NCBI GenBank assembly: GCA_918797485.1
Contig: CAKKNE010000003.1
Coordinates: 3,906,001-3,970,000, forward strand
Length of the DNA: 64,000 nucleotides
Direction of reading: 5' to 3'
DNA from: Pelagomonas calceolata
Taxonomy: Eukaryota > Sar > Pelagophyceae > Pelagomonadales > Pelagomonadaceae
The position numbers were made by a program, and so were the translations under genes. Shown here one piece after another: positions 40,303 to 49,887 of this stretch. Below the pieces are notes generated by a model. The model searched no databases. It worked only from the letters and a program-made list of their open reading frames with translations, and was not told where the DNA came from. The first letter of the stretch is position 1. The number at the start of each line of letters is the position of its first letter.

Positions 40303-41196
40303 TTTTTTCAGGTTCAGGCAAACATATTGAGCTAGTTATGACCCACTAGATTTCACGCTCGACGCCCTCCTCTAGAGTTGTGGTTGGGCCGTATCGTTGT
40401 TCATCACCCGCAGTCGTGCTCATCACTCAGTGGCGCGCTGCGCTTCAATCGCTGCGGCTGCGCGGGCAACGCGGTGCGCCGTGCTGAGCCTCGCAAAAGG
40501 CGGAGACTCCTGGCGCCTGGCGGCCCGCGCGCGGCGCGACGCGTGCAAAGCGCCACCCCCCGGGCCCGCGCTCGGCCTCGGCCGTATGCTGAACGACTCG
40601 GCGCGCTCGCCGCAGCGGTACACGTCTCGCCGCTGCGCGCCGCCGCGGCCGTCGCGGCCGCGACCGCATCGATGGCGTCGGGCGGCTCGCGGGTCGCGCC
40701 CGAGCTGACGCCGGACGTCGCCGTTAACTTCTGATAGCGGGCCGCGCGGCTCGAAGCGGTGCGTCGATGCTTCGCGGGATGCGGCACACCACTGAAGTCT
40801 TGGAAGAGGCCAACTCGGATTAGATCCGGCCGAGACGCATACCTAGCTTTTGCGACATCATCTCGGAGACGCCGGCTGTCAGTGTGTACTCTATCTCGTC
40901 GTCCATGCACTACTACGACGACATCTGACCTCGAGACGATCTATCGTGGGCTCAGAGCGCGCCGATGTCGAGGGCCATCAAACACGCCAGTGTCCTAGCA
41001 TCCCGTGGCACGCTACTAACGTTCCGAGGGTGCCGTTCTCGGGGGCTACGACAATCACCAGCCCCGTCGCGCTTGCAAAAGAAGCGTCAGCCGCGTCGTC
41101 GCTCGGGGTTTCTAATATAGCTAGTCGTGGCCCGTAGACCTGCTAGGACCGGTGGTGGTGCGCGCGCGCGGGCGCCGGCCTGCGAGAGGCTCTGGC
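40303..41196. other. Intergenic region between divergent genes (about 0.9 kb)
   Basis: Open frames occur on both strands around 40400-40910, but their Arg/Ala-rich translations match no family and have no supporting feature. No clear copy of the promoter palindrome. A 14-mer CTAGTTATGACCCA at 40332-40345 recurs at 43364-43377. Confidence 0.3.
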
Positions 41197-43323
41197 ATGC
41201 AATTGTCGCTCTCCGTACGCGGCTCCCCGGTGCCAAAAATGAGCCGGAGACGCTGCGACTGCAACGGCCCCGTCGAGGCTTCAGCATTTGGAGCTTTCGT
41301 CCCGGATCTGAAGACTCTAAGCATCACACTGCCGTCCCTGCAGCCGCTGAGCGCCGCGCACGACTGGGATTACTGGCCGTTCGGCGCGCGATGCGAACGC
41401 GAGTACTACGCGCTAGAAGCGAGCGGCAGCCTCATGCAGATGGACGCATACGAGCGCGCGGACCTGCAGGAGAGCATGCCGTCGATCTGCGGCCTGGACG
41501 GCCGCCAGCTGGAGCTGGTCCTGAAGCAGTACGCTGGGACGAAAGCGTTTAGATACGCGGCCGCAAGGATGCCGGACTGGTTCCGGCAGATGTGCCACAC
41601 GGGCGCGCTGGTGCCGTACGTCGCCGGCGAGGAGGTCGCGCACGCCGCCGCGCGGCCGTCGCCGCCCGCGAGAAGGGCGCCCGCCGCGGCGCCGCCGCGG
41701 AGACGAATACTGCGCGGCGGCACGCGGCGGCCGCCGGCGGCGCCGGTCCCGGCGGCCGTCGAGCCCGACGAGCCCGACGAGTCCGACAAGGACGACAAGA
41801 TCAACGTGAGAAGGCTGACGTTGGCGGACTACAACAAGCCGGGCGTCTCCATGGCCGACAAGGACGCGAGACTAATAGCTTTATTGGATGCGTGTCGAGA
41901 GGGCGTGTTCGGCGAGGAGCTCCGGGACTGCGACGTGCGCATGGACTGCGTGGTGGCGCGGGGCTACCCGCTCGGCGTGGACGTGAAAAGACGACGTAAA
42001 ATTTTCGGCACCGACCCGCACGCCGACCAGTTATTGCTGGACGCGGGCTTCGTGCGAGTTGGTGCGAGATGCCCTGCGGCGAGGGCGGACGAGGCGCTCG
42101 AGCGGTACGGGCCGGTGCTGCGGGACGCGGCAAAGCGCGGGCTCGCGTTTGGGTCGTCGCGATCGGCGAAGATGACGGAGCTTAGGAAGGCCATCTGCTG
42201 GTTGAGAGAGCGGGTAAAGAATGCGCGTGCGTCGGACGACGTCGTCCTCGAGCTCGCCAAGGAGCTGGGCAAGCTGGCGCCGGAGGACGCGAAGGGCGGC
42301 CGGTGGGGCACCGAAGTTTACTGGGCGCACTACTACGCGGACCAGGCGCGCGCGGTGCTCGCTCGCGCAAACGAGGAGGACGAGGAGGAGGCCGCCGAAG
42401 CAGTTTCGGCGACGCCGCGGCCGCGGCCGCGGCCGCGGCGCGCCGCCTCGGGACTGGCGCCCGCGGTCGTCGAGAGCAGCGACGACGAGGACGTCGCAAC
42501 GCCGCCGACGGACGACTACGAGGACGAATTTGACGCCGCGCCCGCGGCTCGGCAGACGCGGAAGCGGGCGGCCACGAACACGGGCGACGGCGGGGATGAC
42601 GCGACGACCGGGGCGCCGCGAGCACGGCGGCGGCGAGACACGGACGTGCCCGACGCGTCCGACGTCAAGAAGAAGATCGACCCGACGAAGCTGACGAAGA
42701 AGGACTGGAACCGGCGCCTCCCCATGGACCAGAAGGAAGAGATCCTCGTGGCGTGTTTAGAGGCGATACGAGCGGGCGAGATCCCCGACGTCGAGGACTG
42801 CGACGTGCGCCAGAACTGCGTGCTGTCGGGCGGCTACGAGCTCGGCATGCACATGAAGCGCCGACGTCTGATCTGGGGCTCCGACCCGGACGCCGACCAG
42901 AGATTGCTGGACGCGGGCTTCGTGCGAGTTAGCGCGAGAGGCAACGTTGCGAGGGCGGACGAGGCGTCCGAGCTGCACGCGCCGGTGCTGCGGGCCGCGG
43001 CGGCGCGCGGGGACGGGTCGTACGCGACGACGGAAATTAAGGACAGCGTCACCTGGTTGGGAAGGAAGGTAAGGGAAGCCTCGCGCGCGTCCGATGTGGC
43101 CGACAACGTCTACCTCGAGCTCGCCAAGGAGCTGGGCAAGCTGGCGCCGAAGAAAGCGAAGGGCGGCCGGTACGGCACCGACGTTTACTGGGCGCACTAC
43201 TACGCGGACCAGGCGCGCGCGGTGCTCGACGGCGAGGACGCGGCGCCGCTGGTTCCGAAGAAGCGGAAGCGGGCCGCGGCGCGCGCGAAGCCGGTCAAGA
43301 AGCGGTCGGGGCGGCGGCGCTAG
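41197..43323 (+). CDS. Unknown nuclear-type protein with a duplicated roughly 150-aa domain (708 aa)
   Basis: No known family is recognised. After a 120-residue N-terminal region there are two copies of one domain. Each starts DCDVRxxCVxxxGYxLGxxx, continues KRRRxIxGxDPxADQxLLDA and GFVRVxARxxxARADEAxE, and ends LELAKELGKLAP and YWAHYYADQARAVL. They are about half identical and separated by an acidic, low-complexity linker (EEDEEEAAEAV, SSDDEDVATPP). The C-terminus is a Lys/Arg tail (KKRKRAAARAKPVKKRSGRR), suggesting nuclear location. The start may also be 41239 or 41152. The domain's Cys and KRRR motif may bind nucleic acid; this is inference. Confidence 0.7.
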   Translation: MQLSLSVRGSPVPKMSRRRCDCNGPVEASAFGAFVPDLKTLSITLPSLQPLSAAHDWDYWPFGARCEREYYALEASGSLMQMDAYERADLQESMPSICGLDGRQLELVLKQYAGTKAFRYAAARMPDWFRQMCHTGALVPYVAGEEVAHAAARPSPPARRAPAAAPPRRRILRGGTRRPPAAPVPAAVEPDEPDESDKDDKINVRRLTLADYNKPGVSMADKDARLIALLDACREGVFGEELRDCDVRMDCVVARGYPLGVDVKRRRKIFGTDPHADQLLLDAGFVRVGARCPAARADEALERYGPVLRDAAKRGLAFGSSRSAKMTELRKAICWLRERVKNARASDDVVLELAKELGKLAPEDAKGGRWGTEVYWAHYYADQARAVLARANEEDEEEAAEAVSATPRPRPRPRRAASGLAPAVVESSDDEDVATPPTDDYEDEFDAAPAARQTRKRAATNTGDGGDDATTGAPRARRRRDTDVPDASDVKKKIDPTKLTKKDWNRRLPMDQKEEILVACLEAIRAGEIPDVEDCDVRQNCVLSGGYELGMHMKRRRLIWGSDPDADQRLLDAGFVRVSARGNVARADEASELHAPVLRAAAARGDGSYATTEIKDSVTWLGRKVREASRASDVADNVYLELAKELGKLAPKKAKGGRYGTDVYWAHYYADQARAVLDGEDAAPLVPKKRKRAAARAKPVKKRSGRRR

Positions 43324-43367
43324 GGCGTCTCTGTACTGTCTATAAGAATATTGGCAAACACGTCTAG

Positions 43368-44507
43368 TTATGACCCAGCAAGCAGCCCCCGGCACCGCGC
43401 GAACAACGCCTCCGCCGCCTCATGTTCCCGCGCAGGCACGCGCGCGAACGCCGCGCCCGAACCCACGAAGTACCCGACGTACTCGAAGGCCGCGCGGCAA
43501 CCGTATCGAGGCACCCAGTACGGCGCCAGATACAGAGGCAGGCCGTCCCCGTCGCGTTCGAGAGGCAGCGCCGCCGCGGCGACGGAAGAAGCACACGCCT
43601 GGTCCGTCGTCAGGAAGACCGGCGCCACGCAGACTCGAAACAGCGGCCGCACCGGGGCCCAGACGTGGCGCCAAATATCCGAGTTCGCCGCGCCCGGGTT
43701 CACGGGGACGCCGTCGACTTTTCTACCTAAGTCGCCCCTTGACAAGGCCCTTGCTAATAAAACCATGGCCAGTTTCGATTCCGCGTAGTCCGCGTCGTGG
43801 GCGTGGCACGCCGCGCTGTGGTGGTGCATGACGCCTGCGTTTTGCGATTTGTGTCGCGTCGACGGCGTGGACGCCCTGGCGCCATCGACGCGACTCTGTG
43901 ACGCGTCGATGGCGTGAAAGATGGACGCCGCGCCCGCGCTCGCCAAACAAACCACGCGAGCATCCGCACCCAACGAGTCCAAGAGCAACGTCACGAGCAG
44001 GTAGTGGGCCACGAAGTTGACGCCAAAGACCAACGAACAGTCGAGCTCGGGATGCGTCGCCGTGGGCACGTTCGCATTCACACCAGCGTTGAGTATAAGT
44101 ACGTCGAGCCTCAGAGGTTTGACCTTTTCCGCGCAAGCTCTCACGGATTCTAGCGAGCACAGGTCCAAAGCAACGGCTTCGGCGCGGCCGCCGACCTCTT
44201 CTACGGCTCGCCTCGTGCGTTCCGCGTTGCGGCCACAAACGAGCACGCGCGCGCCCCGCGCCGCCAGCCGCTTGCACGTGGCCAGGCCGACGCCGGCCGT
44301 CGCGCCCGTGACCAGGATCGTTTTATTACGCAGGTCGGCGTCCCGTTCCACGGGCTCGACGGCGTCTACTATTCGTAACGTTTCGAGGAGGGGCTGGGCC
44401 AAAGCCGCCGCTACGGAGCACATCACTACCGGTGTTTGCGCGGCGAGCCGCAGGTAGCTGCCGAGGCGGCTGAGCGTGCTGCTGGCTGTCCGCGTGACTG
44501 GGAGCAT
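43368..44507 (-). CDS. Short-chain dehydrogenase/reductase (retinol-dehydrogenase-like)
   Basis: A Rossmann fold with all SDR marks: TILVTGATAGVGLATCKRLA (TGxxxGxG, about residue 68), DLCSLESVRAC, LDVLILNAGVN (NAG), and the catalytic YAESK. A roughly 60-residue N-terminal extension has a hydrophobic stretch and could be an anchor or transit peptide. An in-frame insert of about 33 codons carrying the introner core lies just before the active-site Tyr, and is best read as an intron with a GC donor (43835-43933). Typical substrates of such reductases are retinoids, porphyrins or lipids; none can be chosen here. The gene is divergent from USE1. Confidence 0.8.
   Translation of the reverse strand: MLPVTRTASSTLSRLGSYLRLAAQTPVVMCSVAAALAQPLLETLRIVDAVEPVERDADLRNKTILVTGATAGVGLATCKRLAARGARVLVCGRNAERTRRAVEEVGGRAEAVALDLCSLESVRACAEKVKPLRLDVLILNAGVNANVPTATHPELDCSLVFGVNFVAHYLLVTLLLDSLGADARVVCLASAGAASIFHAIDASQSRVDGARASTPSTRHKSQNAGVMHHHSAACHAHDADYAESKLAMVLLARALSRGDLGRKVDGVPVNPGAANSDIWRHVWAPVRPLFRVCVAPVFLTTDQACASSVAAAALPLERDGDGLPLYLAPYWVPRYGCRAAFEYVGYFVGSGAAFARVPAREHEAAEALFARCRGLLAGS
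43835..43933 (-). other. Probable in-frame introner intron in the SDR gene (99 bp)
   Basis: Acceptor AAAACGCAG. Two hairpin arms, CACGCCATCGACGCGTC and GAGTCGCGTCGATGGCG, lie inside. The length is divisible by 3 and open, so retention is possible, but the insert falls between SDR beta-5 and the YxxxK motif, where no extra sequence is usual. Confidence 0.5.
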
Positions 44508-44688
44508 GGTTGCGGCGCGCGGCGACAGCGTGCAAGTGGTGGTGATTGTCTGAGCTATGCAAGCTCGGCGGCGTTGACGGCTGAGGGATTCAATTAGCGT
44601 CGTCAAAGGATGCTGCGATGTGCCACCGATGTGCAAAGAGGTCCAGTGCTGCCGAAAGCTGCCTATGCAGCTTGACGCTCCAAAGCCG

Positions 44689-44712
44689 AGCTAGCGTCCT
44701 GTAACACACTAG
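44689..44712 (+). promoter_or_regulatory. Recurrent palindromic promoter motif, copy g
   Basis: AGCTAGCGTCCTGTAACACA then CTAG, between divergent SDR (44507) and USE1 (44863). One base differs from consensus in GTAAGACAC. Confidence 0.6.
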
Positions 44713-44862
44713 CAAACAACCAAGCCCCGGCTTTGGGCCGTCGTACGAGCCACCACAGCTCGTCTCAGAAACAAGAATCGAGCTACGCGCTCCCGGATTT
44801 GCTGCGATCCGAGCTGTGCCGAAAGAGAGCTGTCGCTGAGGCGGCACAGCCACTCTAACACG

Positions 44863-45477
44863 ATGAGCGCCGAGTGCGCGCGCCTAGCCGTGGACCTCGA
44901 GCGCCTCCTCCCAAAAGTAGATGCTGAGGATCTGGACGAGGACCGGCGCATCGCCTTCGCCGAGGCGGCCCTCTCTAAAATCGCCGCGCTCGAAGCCGCC
45001 GCAGACGGCGATGCTACGGTGCTGGCCCAAGTCGCAACTTATGAAGAGGCCATGCTGGCTGTCATCGACGGGTTGCGGCCGCCCGAGGAGGAGGAACCAG
45101 CAGAGGCACCGGCGCCAGCGCCACGCGTCGTGCCCGCCACTCAACAAAACGAGAGCGACTCCGAGAGCGAAGTCGACGAACCGCCCCAGAACGAGGCCGA
45201 TTCTTTACAGAGGGAGCTCGAGACGATGACCGCGCGCCTGAAAGCGTCGTCGCTCGCCGTCCACGAGAAGTTAAGGGAGCAGTCGAAGAAGATGGAGCAA
45301 CTCGACGACGCGACGTCCCAAAATCAAAACGCCGTGTCCAAGGAGCGGACCGCGTTGGATGTGCGCGCCGCGGCGAGGACGCGGACGCTGCTCCAGGCCC
45401 TCGCGGCGCTCGTGGCGGTTGTTGTGTCGTTCCTGGGGACCTACGTTTTTATTGCGGTGTTTCCGAAGCATCGGTAG
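44863..45477 (+). CDS. USE1: USE1-type SNARE (ER Qc-SNARE)
   Basis: A tail-anchored protein of 204 aa. The N-terminal helical region (residues 1-75) and an acidic linker lead to a SNARE-like coiled coil at about 113-170 (SLQRELETMTARLKASSLAV onward, then KKMEQLDDATSQNQNAV), with the LxxELxxMxxxLKxSS pattern typical of Use1. One C-terminal transmembrane helix (ALVAVVVSFLGTYVFIAVF, 182-200) ends four residues from the C-terminus. USE1 acts with Sec20, Syntaxin 18/Ufe1 and Sec22 in Golgi-to-ER retrograde fusion. Length and layout fit the family. Confidence 0.8.
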   Translation: MSAECARLAVDLERLLPKVDAEDLDEDRRIAFAEAALSKIAALEAAADGDATVLAQVATYEEAMLAVIDGLRPPEEEEPAEAPAPAPRVVPATQQNESDSESEVDEPPQNEADSLQRELETMTARLKASSLAVHEKLREQSKKMEQLDDATSQNQNAVSKERTALDVRAAARTRTLLQALAALVAVVVSFLGTYVFIAVFPKHR

Positions 45478-45573
45478 TCGTAAAAGTATGTGATGTTGAA
45501 CTTATGTATGGTTCTCGAGGGGGGAGAGGTTCAAAAATGGGGGTTTGCTGCTCCGGCATCGTTTCTCGTGCAG

Positions 45574-46287
45574 CTACTGATTGCGCGCCAGGCTCGTCGC
45601 GACCACGAGCGCGGCGACGGCTGAGCGCGCCGGGAGGTTTCGGTCCGCGCCGCGGAGCCGCTCGAGCGCGAGGAGCTGGCGCTCGCGGTCCAGGGCCGCG
45701 CGGTCGCGGTCGAGGGCCTCGCGGTCGTCGCGGAGGCGCCGCTCGCGCGACGCGGCGCTCCGTTCTCGATACGCAGCGACGAGCAGTGCCGCCCTTTGGC
45801 GCTCGTAGGCGAGGAGGTCCGTGCCGGGCCGCGGCGGGGCGTAGGTGCTGCCCGTTTCGTGCGCCTCGGCCGCGTTCGCGCCATAGTATGCGGGCGCCTT
45901 GGGAGCCGCGCGATCCATGGGCTTGAGCTCGTCGATAGCGTCGGTCTTCGGGACCGGCGGCGCGGGAGGATCGGGCGCCACGGGCGCGTCGGGCGCCTCG
46001 CGTGTCGTTTCTGGCGCCTCGTCGGCCGACGCGCTCGCGGCCACGGCGTCACCACCGGCGGCTACGTCCGCCGCGTCGGCGTCGTCTTCGCGCCAGGGCG
46101 GGTCCCACGTCGACGCGCCCGCATCATCAACATAGAACGCGTTGCCGTGGGAATCACGCCACTCGAGCCACCCGTCTTGTATAGGAGGCTTCTCCCAGCG
46201 GCTCTCCTGCCGCAGGGCGCTGTACCAGCACCAGTGGCCGCTCTCCGGGTCGAGGATTTGCACCCAGTCCGGCCGCGCGCGGGCCAT
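45574..46287 (-). CDS. Tandem WW-domain protein (237 aa)
   Basis: Two adjacent WW domains open the protein: DWVQILDPESGHWCWYSALR with RWEKP, and DGWLEWRDSHGNAFYVDD with TWDPP. Each has the two spaced aromatics and terminal Pro. A Pro/Ala-rich acidic linker (residues about 80-150) and a C-terminal charged coiled coil (RERRLRDDREALDRDRAALD) follow. WW pairs bind Pro-rich ligands and are frequent in splicing and signalling adaptors. Start 46287 places the first WW at residue 7. An ATG at 46329 is also in frame. Confidence 0.75.
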   Translation of the reverse strand: MARARPDWVQILDPESGHWCWYSALRQESRWEKPPIQDGWLEWRDSHGNAFYVDDAGASTWDPPWREDDADAADVAAGGDAVAASASADEAPETTREAPDAPVAPDPPAPPVPKTDAIDELKPMDRAAPKAPAYYGANAAEAHETGSTYAPPRPGTDLLAYERQRAALLVAAYRERSAASRERRLRDDREALDRDRAALDRERQLLALERLRGADRNLPARSAVAALVVATSLARNQ

Positions 46288-46893
46288 CCTTATATATCCC
46301 GCACCGCGAACGGTCCGGGGCGGGGCCAAATTACTCGTCGAAGGACGTGCGGCCCGATCTGGGTGTGGTGCAGGCCTCGATCATCTCCTGCTCGGCCTGG
46401 GACCGGCGGCGCGAGAGGGTGTGAATGGGTTCCCACCACCAATTCCAAGACAGCCAAGGGCTGGCGTCGCAGCAACCAGGGCTGGCGTCGGAGGTCATGG
46501 CGCTTCTGGGCGTGGGACGTGCGTGAACGTCGCGGTGCGTGGCGGCGCGCGGGGGGTCGCTCCCAGGCTGTTTATCATGTGATGGGGGCAGAAGCGGCGA
46601 ACCCGCACGACTTTGGCCTCTACGCGGACGTCTGCGCGTATGATCTTAAGCGTTGGAGGCGTCGGGGACGGGCTGCCGGTGGCGCGCGGGTCCTGCACTC
46701 GCCGCAGATTTTGCATGCCGGCGCTGCTGCAGCGCTGGGAGAGGCACCGCGCGGCGCAGGCGTGCCTACGCCGCACGCAGAATTGCGCCACGCCGACGTG
46801 ACTCTCTCGCCACGGCGACCGCGCAGCTGCGGCCAGAGATAAGGGCCGGCCCACCCTAGGCACTCGGGGCAGCCACACCACGCTAACACAGAG
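46288..46893. other. Intergenic region between divergent genes
   Basis: Long frames exist on both strands, but none carries a recognisable domain. A tandem CAGGGCTGGCGTCG pair is visible at about 46455-46490. No gene is supported. Confidence 0.3.
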
Positions 46894-47409
46894 ATGGCCC
46901 TCCTCTCCTGGGACGGTCAAATAATCAACGCCTTGGTCCACGACTGGCCTAAAGATGTTGAAGCGATCTTCAAAGACGATGCATGTAAAATAGACCAGCA
47001 GGTGCGAGGCGGGTGCTTTGGGCGCCAACAGCTCGTCCAGTGCGGCTTTTCGTCGCGCACGTGCCATACGGGCGACGCGTCGAGGTTCACCTATGAGTCA
47101 GGCGACACGCTCCTCCATCTCGGCAACCGCAACGCGAGCTCGCCGGCGTTCCTCTGCGAGCTGCTCGCGCAAGGAGCCTCAATACATGCGAAAAATAGTA
47201 AAGGCGAGACGGCCGAGGAGCTTGATAAACCAAGGATGCGGGAGGCGCAGCGCCTGTTCAAGCTGAAGCCTCGGGCGAAGAAGAAGAAGGCTGCGAAGAA
47301 GGTTGAAGGGAATCAATCCGCGCTCGTCGGCGCGACGTTCGGGGACGTCGTCGGTGTGGCCAATAGGGGCACGAAGCTCGCGCGGCTGATGCGGTCGGGG
47401 GTCGCGTAA
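46894..47409 (+). CDS. Small ankyrin-repeat-like protein (171 aa)
   Basis: The core reads GDTLLHLGNRNASSPAFLCE then LLAQGASIHAKNSKGETAEE, one and a half ankyrin-type repeats (GxTxLHxA...LLxxGAxxxxxNxxGxT). A basic Lys-rich stretch (RAKKKKAAKK) follows, with a short C-terminal tail. A Cys-containing segment before the repeat (VRGGCFGRQQLVQCGFSSRT) begins with GTGCGAGG after CAGCAG and ends in GAGTCAG, so it might be an in-frame intron; splicing is not proven. No partner is known. Confidence 0.6.
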   Translation: MALLSWDGQIINALVHDWPKDVEAIFKDDACKIDQQVRGGCFGRQQLVQCGFSSRTCHTGDASRFTYESGDTLLHLGNRNASSPAFLCELLAQGASIHAKNSKGETAEELDKPRMREAQRLFKLKPRAKKKKAAKKVEGNQSALVGATFGDVVGVANRGTKLARLMRSGVA

Positions 47410-47781
47410 GTTGGTGTGGTGTGTGTCGTCGTTCCGCGTCGCGTCGATGGCGTAAGGGGGGGATGCCAAGTCATATGCGGAGTCAAGGGTATATTGTTAC
47501 GGTGCTAGGAGGACTAGTGGCTACGAGTATTTCGAGAGCTAGTGTGTCAACCTAGAGGCAGGAGACTTTTTCACTCACGCACGACGCCTCAGTTTGCTAC
47601 GCTTGCGTTCGTTGGCGGGTCGACACTTGATCCAGCGGTTCACCGCACTGCTGCGGCGGCACCGTTTCGGTTACCAGCGACGCCAGGGAGAGGCTTGGCC
47701 GGCCTGACCCTGCTGCAGCTACACCCAACACGCCGCGCCGGGCCTGATCAGCAGTAGAACTACAGAGCACCCACTAGCGCC
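47410..47781. other. Intergenic region with isolated introner core and weak promoter motif
   Basis: Near 47438 an isolated GTCGCGTCGATGGCGTAAG lies just downstream of the ankyrin gene's stop. At 47538-47558 GCTAGTGTGTCAACCTAGAG resembles the promoter palindrome upstream of the P450 gene. Confidence 0.4.
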
Positions 47782-49596
47782 ATGACCCAGGAGTCCTGCG
47801 CCTACGCCTCCAGGGCAACGCAGCTCCTCTACGTCATCGCGACCGACTGCGCCGTGCGCCTCGCCCTGCGCGCGGGTTTGAGAATCGCGCCGTCGCTGTC
47901 GACGACGCTCCTCTACCGCGCCAAGGCCGCGGCTCGGAACGTCATCCACTTCGTAAGGGCGGCGACGGCGTGTCTGGGTTGCAGCGTCCAATGTGCTGCG
48001 CTGCTGAGCAGCCACTGCGACGCAACAGTCTTCGGCGCGGCGCTGCACGCCGGCTACCTGGCGATCGCTTTTGATGGTTTGTTCGGCGAAAAACTAGGAC
48101 GAAGAAGGGGCGTCGTCGCCGCGGCGGCCGTCGGTCTGCCAGCTGCTCTACTCGCGAGACAATCAATCGCAAGATACGCCTTGTATTGGGCCCTCTTCTG
48201 CTTAACTAAGCAGTCGCTGCAGATGGCGCTGTGGCGGTACCGGGGCTGGCGCGCGCCGCCGCTACCTATTACTTTACCGCTCCTCGGTAACTTACTACCG
48301 GCAGCTCCCGCGTTCATGCGATTCTTACTGAGACAGGCCAAAAGGCACTTCGCCAAGGAAGGATTATTTCTCTTCTGGCCGGCTGGCGGCGCGCCCCTAT
48401 GTGTGATTGCTCACGCGAAAACCGCGCGAAAAATACTGTCTGATAGAAGAACGTTCCCGAAGGGTCCCGACTACCGTAGGAAGTTCGGCTTCGTGTTTGG
48501 AGATGGTCTGGTGACGGCGGAGGGCGCTTCCCACGCGCGGGCGAGAAAACTACTAGCGCCGTACTTCAGGACCGATAGACTGAAGGTCGACGGCGTCCTG
48601 CAAGCTTTCCAAAGTTCACTGGATATGCTGAGCGAGGGCGACGTCGACGTGCAAAGTTTTTTTCATCTCGCGACGCTGCGCGCGTTTTGTCGCTGTTTAC
48701 TCAGCGAAGATGTTGATGGGTGGAAACGCGACGAGAACGACGCAAAAGGCGACGTCGCGAGGTTCGTGGCCGAGGCTTGTAGTTTTGGGAGTTTGGTGGT
48801 GGGGGAACACATGCTGTTTGATTTGCCGATGAGCGAGACGCTGTTTGGTCGTGTGCGCAAGCTAAGGAGGATGCGCGACTCATTGAGAAGCAAAGTCCTG
48901 CGGCCCGTCGTCGAGCGGAGGCGTGCCTTGGCAGAGAAGCCCGACGACTGCTTGACCGCGCTGATTCAGCACCAGTCAATTGATCCTACTTTCACTGACG
49001 AACACGTCCTCGACCAGCTCGTGACGCTGATCGGCGCGGGCCACGACACGTCGGCGTACTTTCTCTGTTACGCGTGCTTTGAACTGGCGCGGCACCCGGA
49101 GATCCAGGACGCACTGAGGGAGGAGCTTTCTACGAATGAAGATGACTTGTTCCGGAGAGTTGTACGAGAAACGTTACGCTTGTACCCGGTCATCCCCATG
49201 GTGACACGAGTCGCATCGTGTTCTACTTCCGTCGTGGACGGGCATGGGAACAACAAATCGATCCCGAAGGGTGCTCGGCTCATCGTGCCGTTCTTCCTCC
49301 TCAATAGATTACCGGAGGTCTGGGGCGCGGACGCGGCGGACTTCAAGCCGGACCGGTTCCTCGCCATCAGTGGTGGCGTCGCGGCGCCGGCGCAGGGCTT
49401 CCTGCCCTTCGGCTCCGGCGCTCGGAGCTGCGTCGGCCAGGGCCTCGCGCTGCTCGAGGCCCGCACCTTCCTGCGCGAGTTGTTGGACGTGTATGAGCTG
49501 CGGCCCGTCCCGGGCTTCGCGCCTTCCATCAAGGCCGGCGTGTCGCTGACCTCGGCCGGCGGCGTGCGCGTGCGCCTCGTCAAGCGGGCTGTCTAG
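47782..49596 (+). CDS. Cytochrome P450 with extended multi-helix N-terminus (604 aa)
   Basis: P450 signatures are complete: the I-helix oxygen-binding LIGAGHDTSAYF (about residue 418), the K-helix ETLRLYP (ExxR, about 462), the PxRF-type KPDRFLA, and the heme loop FLPFGSGARSCVGQGLALLE with the thiolate Cys (about 546). It resembles long-chain fatty-acid or sterol-oxidising clans, but the clan is not certain. Unusually, about 150 residues precede the catalytic domain and contain several hydrophobic segments (VGLPAALLARQ, YALYWALFCLTKQ and others), where most microsomal P450s have one anchor. Uninterrupted by introns. Confidence 0.88.
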   Translation: MTQESCAYASRATQLLYVIATDCAVRLALRAGLRIAPSLSTTLLYRAKAAARNVIHFVRAATACLGCSVQCAALLSSHCDATVFGAALHAGYLAIAFDGLFGEKLGRRRGVVAAAAVGLPAALLARQSIARYALYWALFCLTKQSLQMALWRYRGWRAPPLPITLPLLGNLLPAAPAFMRFLLRQAKRHFAKEGLFLFWPAGGAPLCVIAHAKTARKILSDRRTFPKGPDYRRKFGFVFGDGLVTAEGASHARARKLLAPYFRTDRLKVDGVLQAFQSSLDMLSEGDVDVQSFFHLATLRAFCRCLLSEDVDGWKRDENDAKGDVARFVAEACSFGSLVVGEHMLFDLPMSETLFGRVRKLRRMRDSLRSKVLRPVVERRRALAEKPDDCLTALIQHQSIDPTFTDEHVLDQLVTLIGAGHDTSAYFLCYACFELARHPEIQDALREELSTNEDDLFRRVVRETLRLYPVIPMVTRVASCSTSVVDGHGNNKSIPKGARLIVPFFLLNRLPEVWGADAADFKPDRFLAISGGVAAPAQGFLPFGSGARSCVGQGLALLEARTFLRELLDVYELRPVPGFAPSIKAGVSLTSAGGVRVRLVKRAV

Positions 49597-49887
49597 ATGT
49601 GCATAGGAAGTAAGTAAGACGTGTGTAAAATCGTGGTGAATGAGTCTTCCAGGAGGGGATCACGGCGATGGCGTACGGTGAGCTCGTGGAGTCGCGGACG
49701 GTACCTACCGATTCTGCGGTCGCGCCGTCGCCGCGCCGTCAAAACAACATGCGAGCGCCGCGGCGATGGCGCGGAGGTCGAGTTTGGTACGCCACTGACG
49801 CGACGCATCACTCACCGCCAGCAGCTTCCGCGCAGGCTCGACGAGGTGAACGGAAGAAACTTACGCGGCACGCAATCGACGGAACGA

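Noticed and set aside
40378-40910. Possible small genes on either strand upstream of 41197
   Set aside because: Arg/Ser-rich translations with no domain, leader or conserved feature.
40332-43377. 14-mer CTAGTTATGACCCA at 40332 and 43364
   Set aside because: The second copy covers the 3' end of the SDR coding frame and flanking bases do not match, so it is probably chance.
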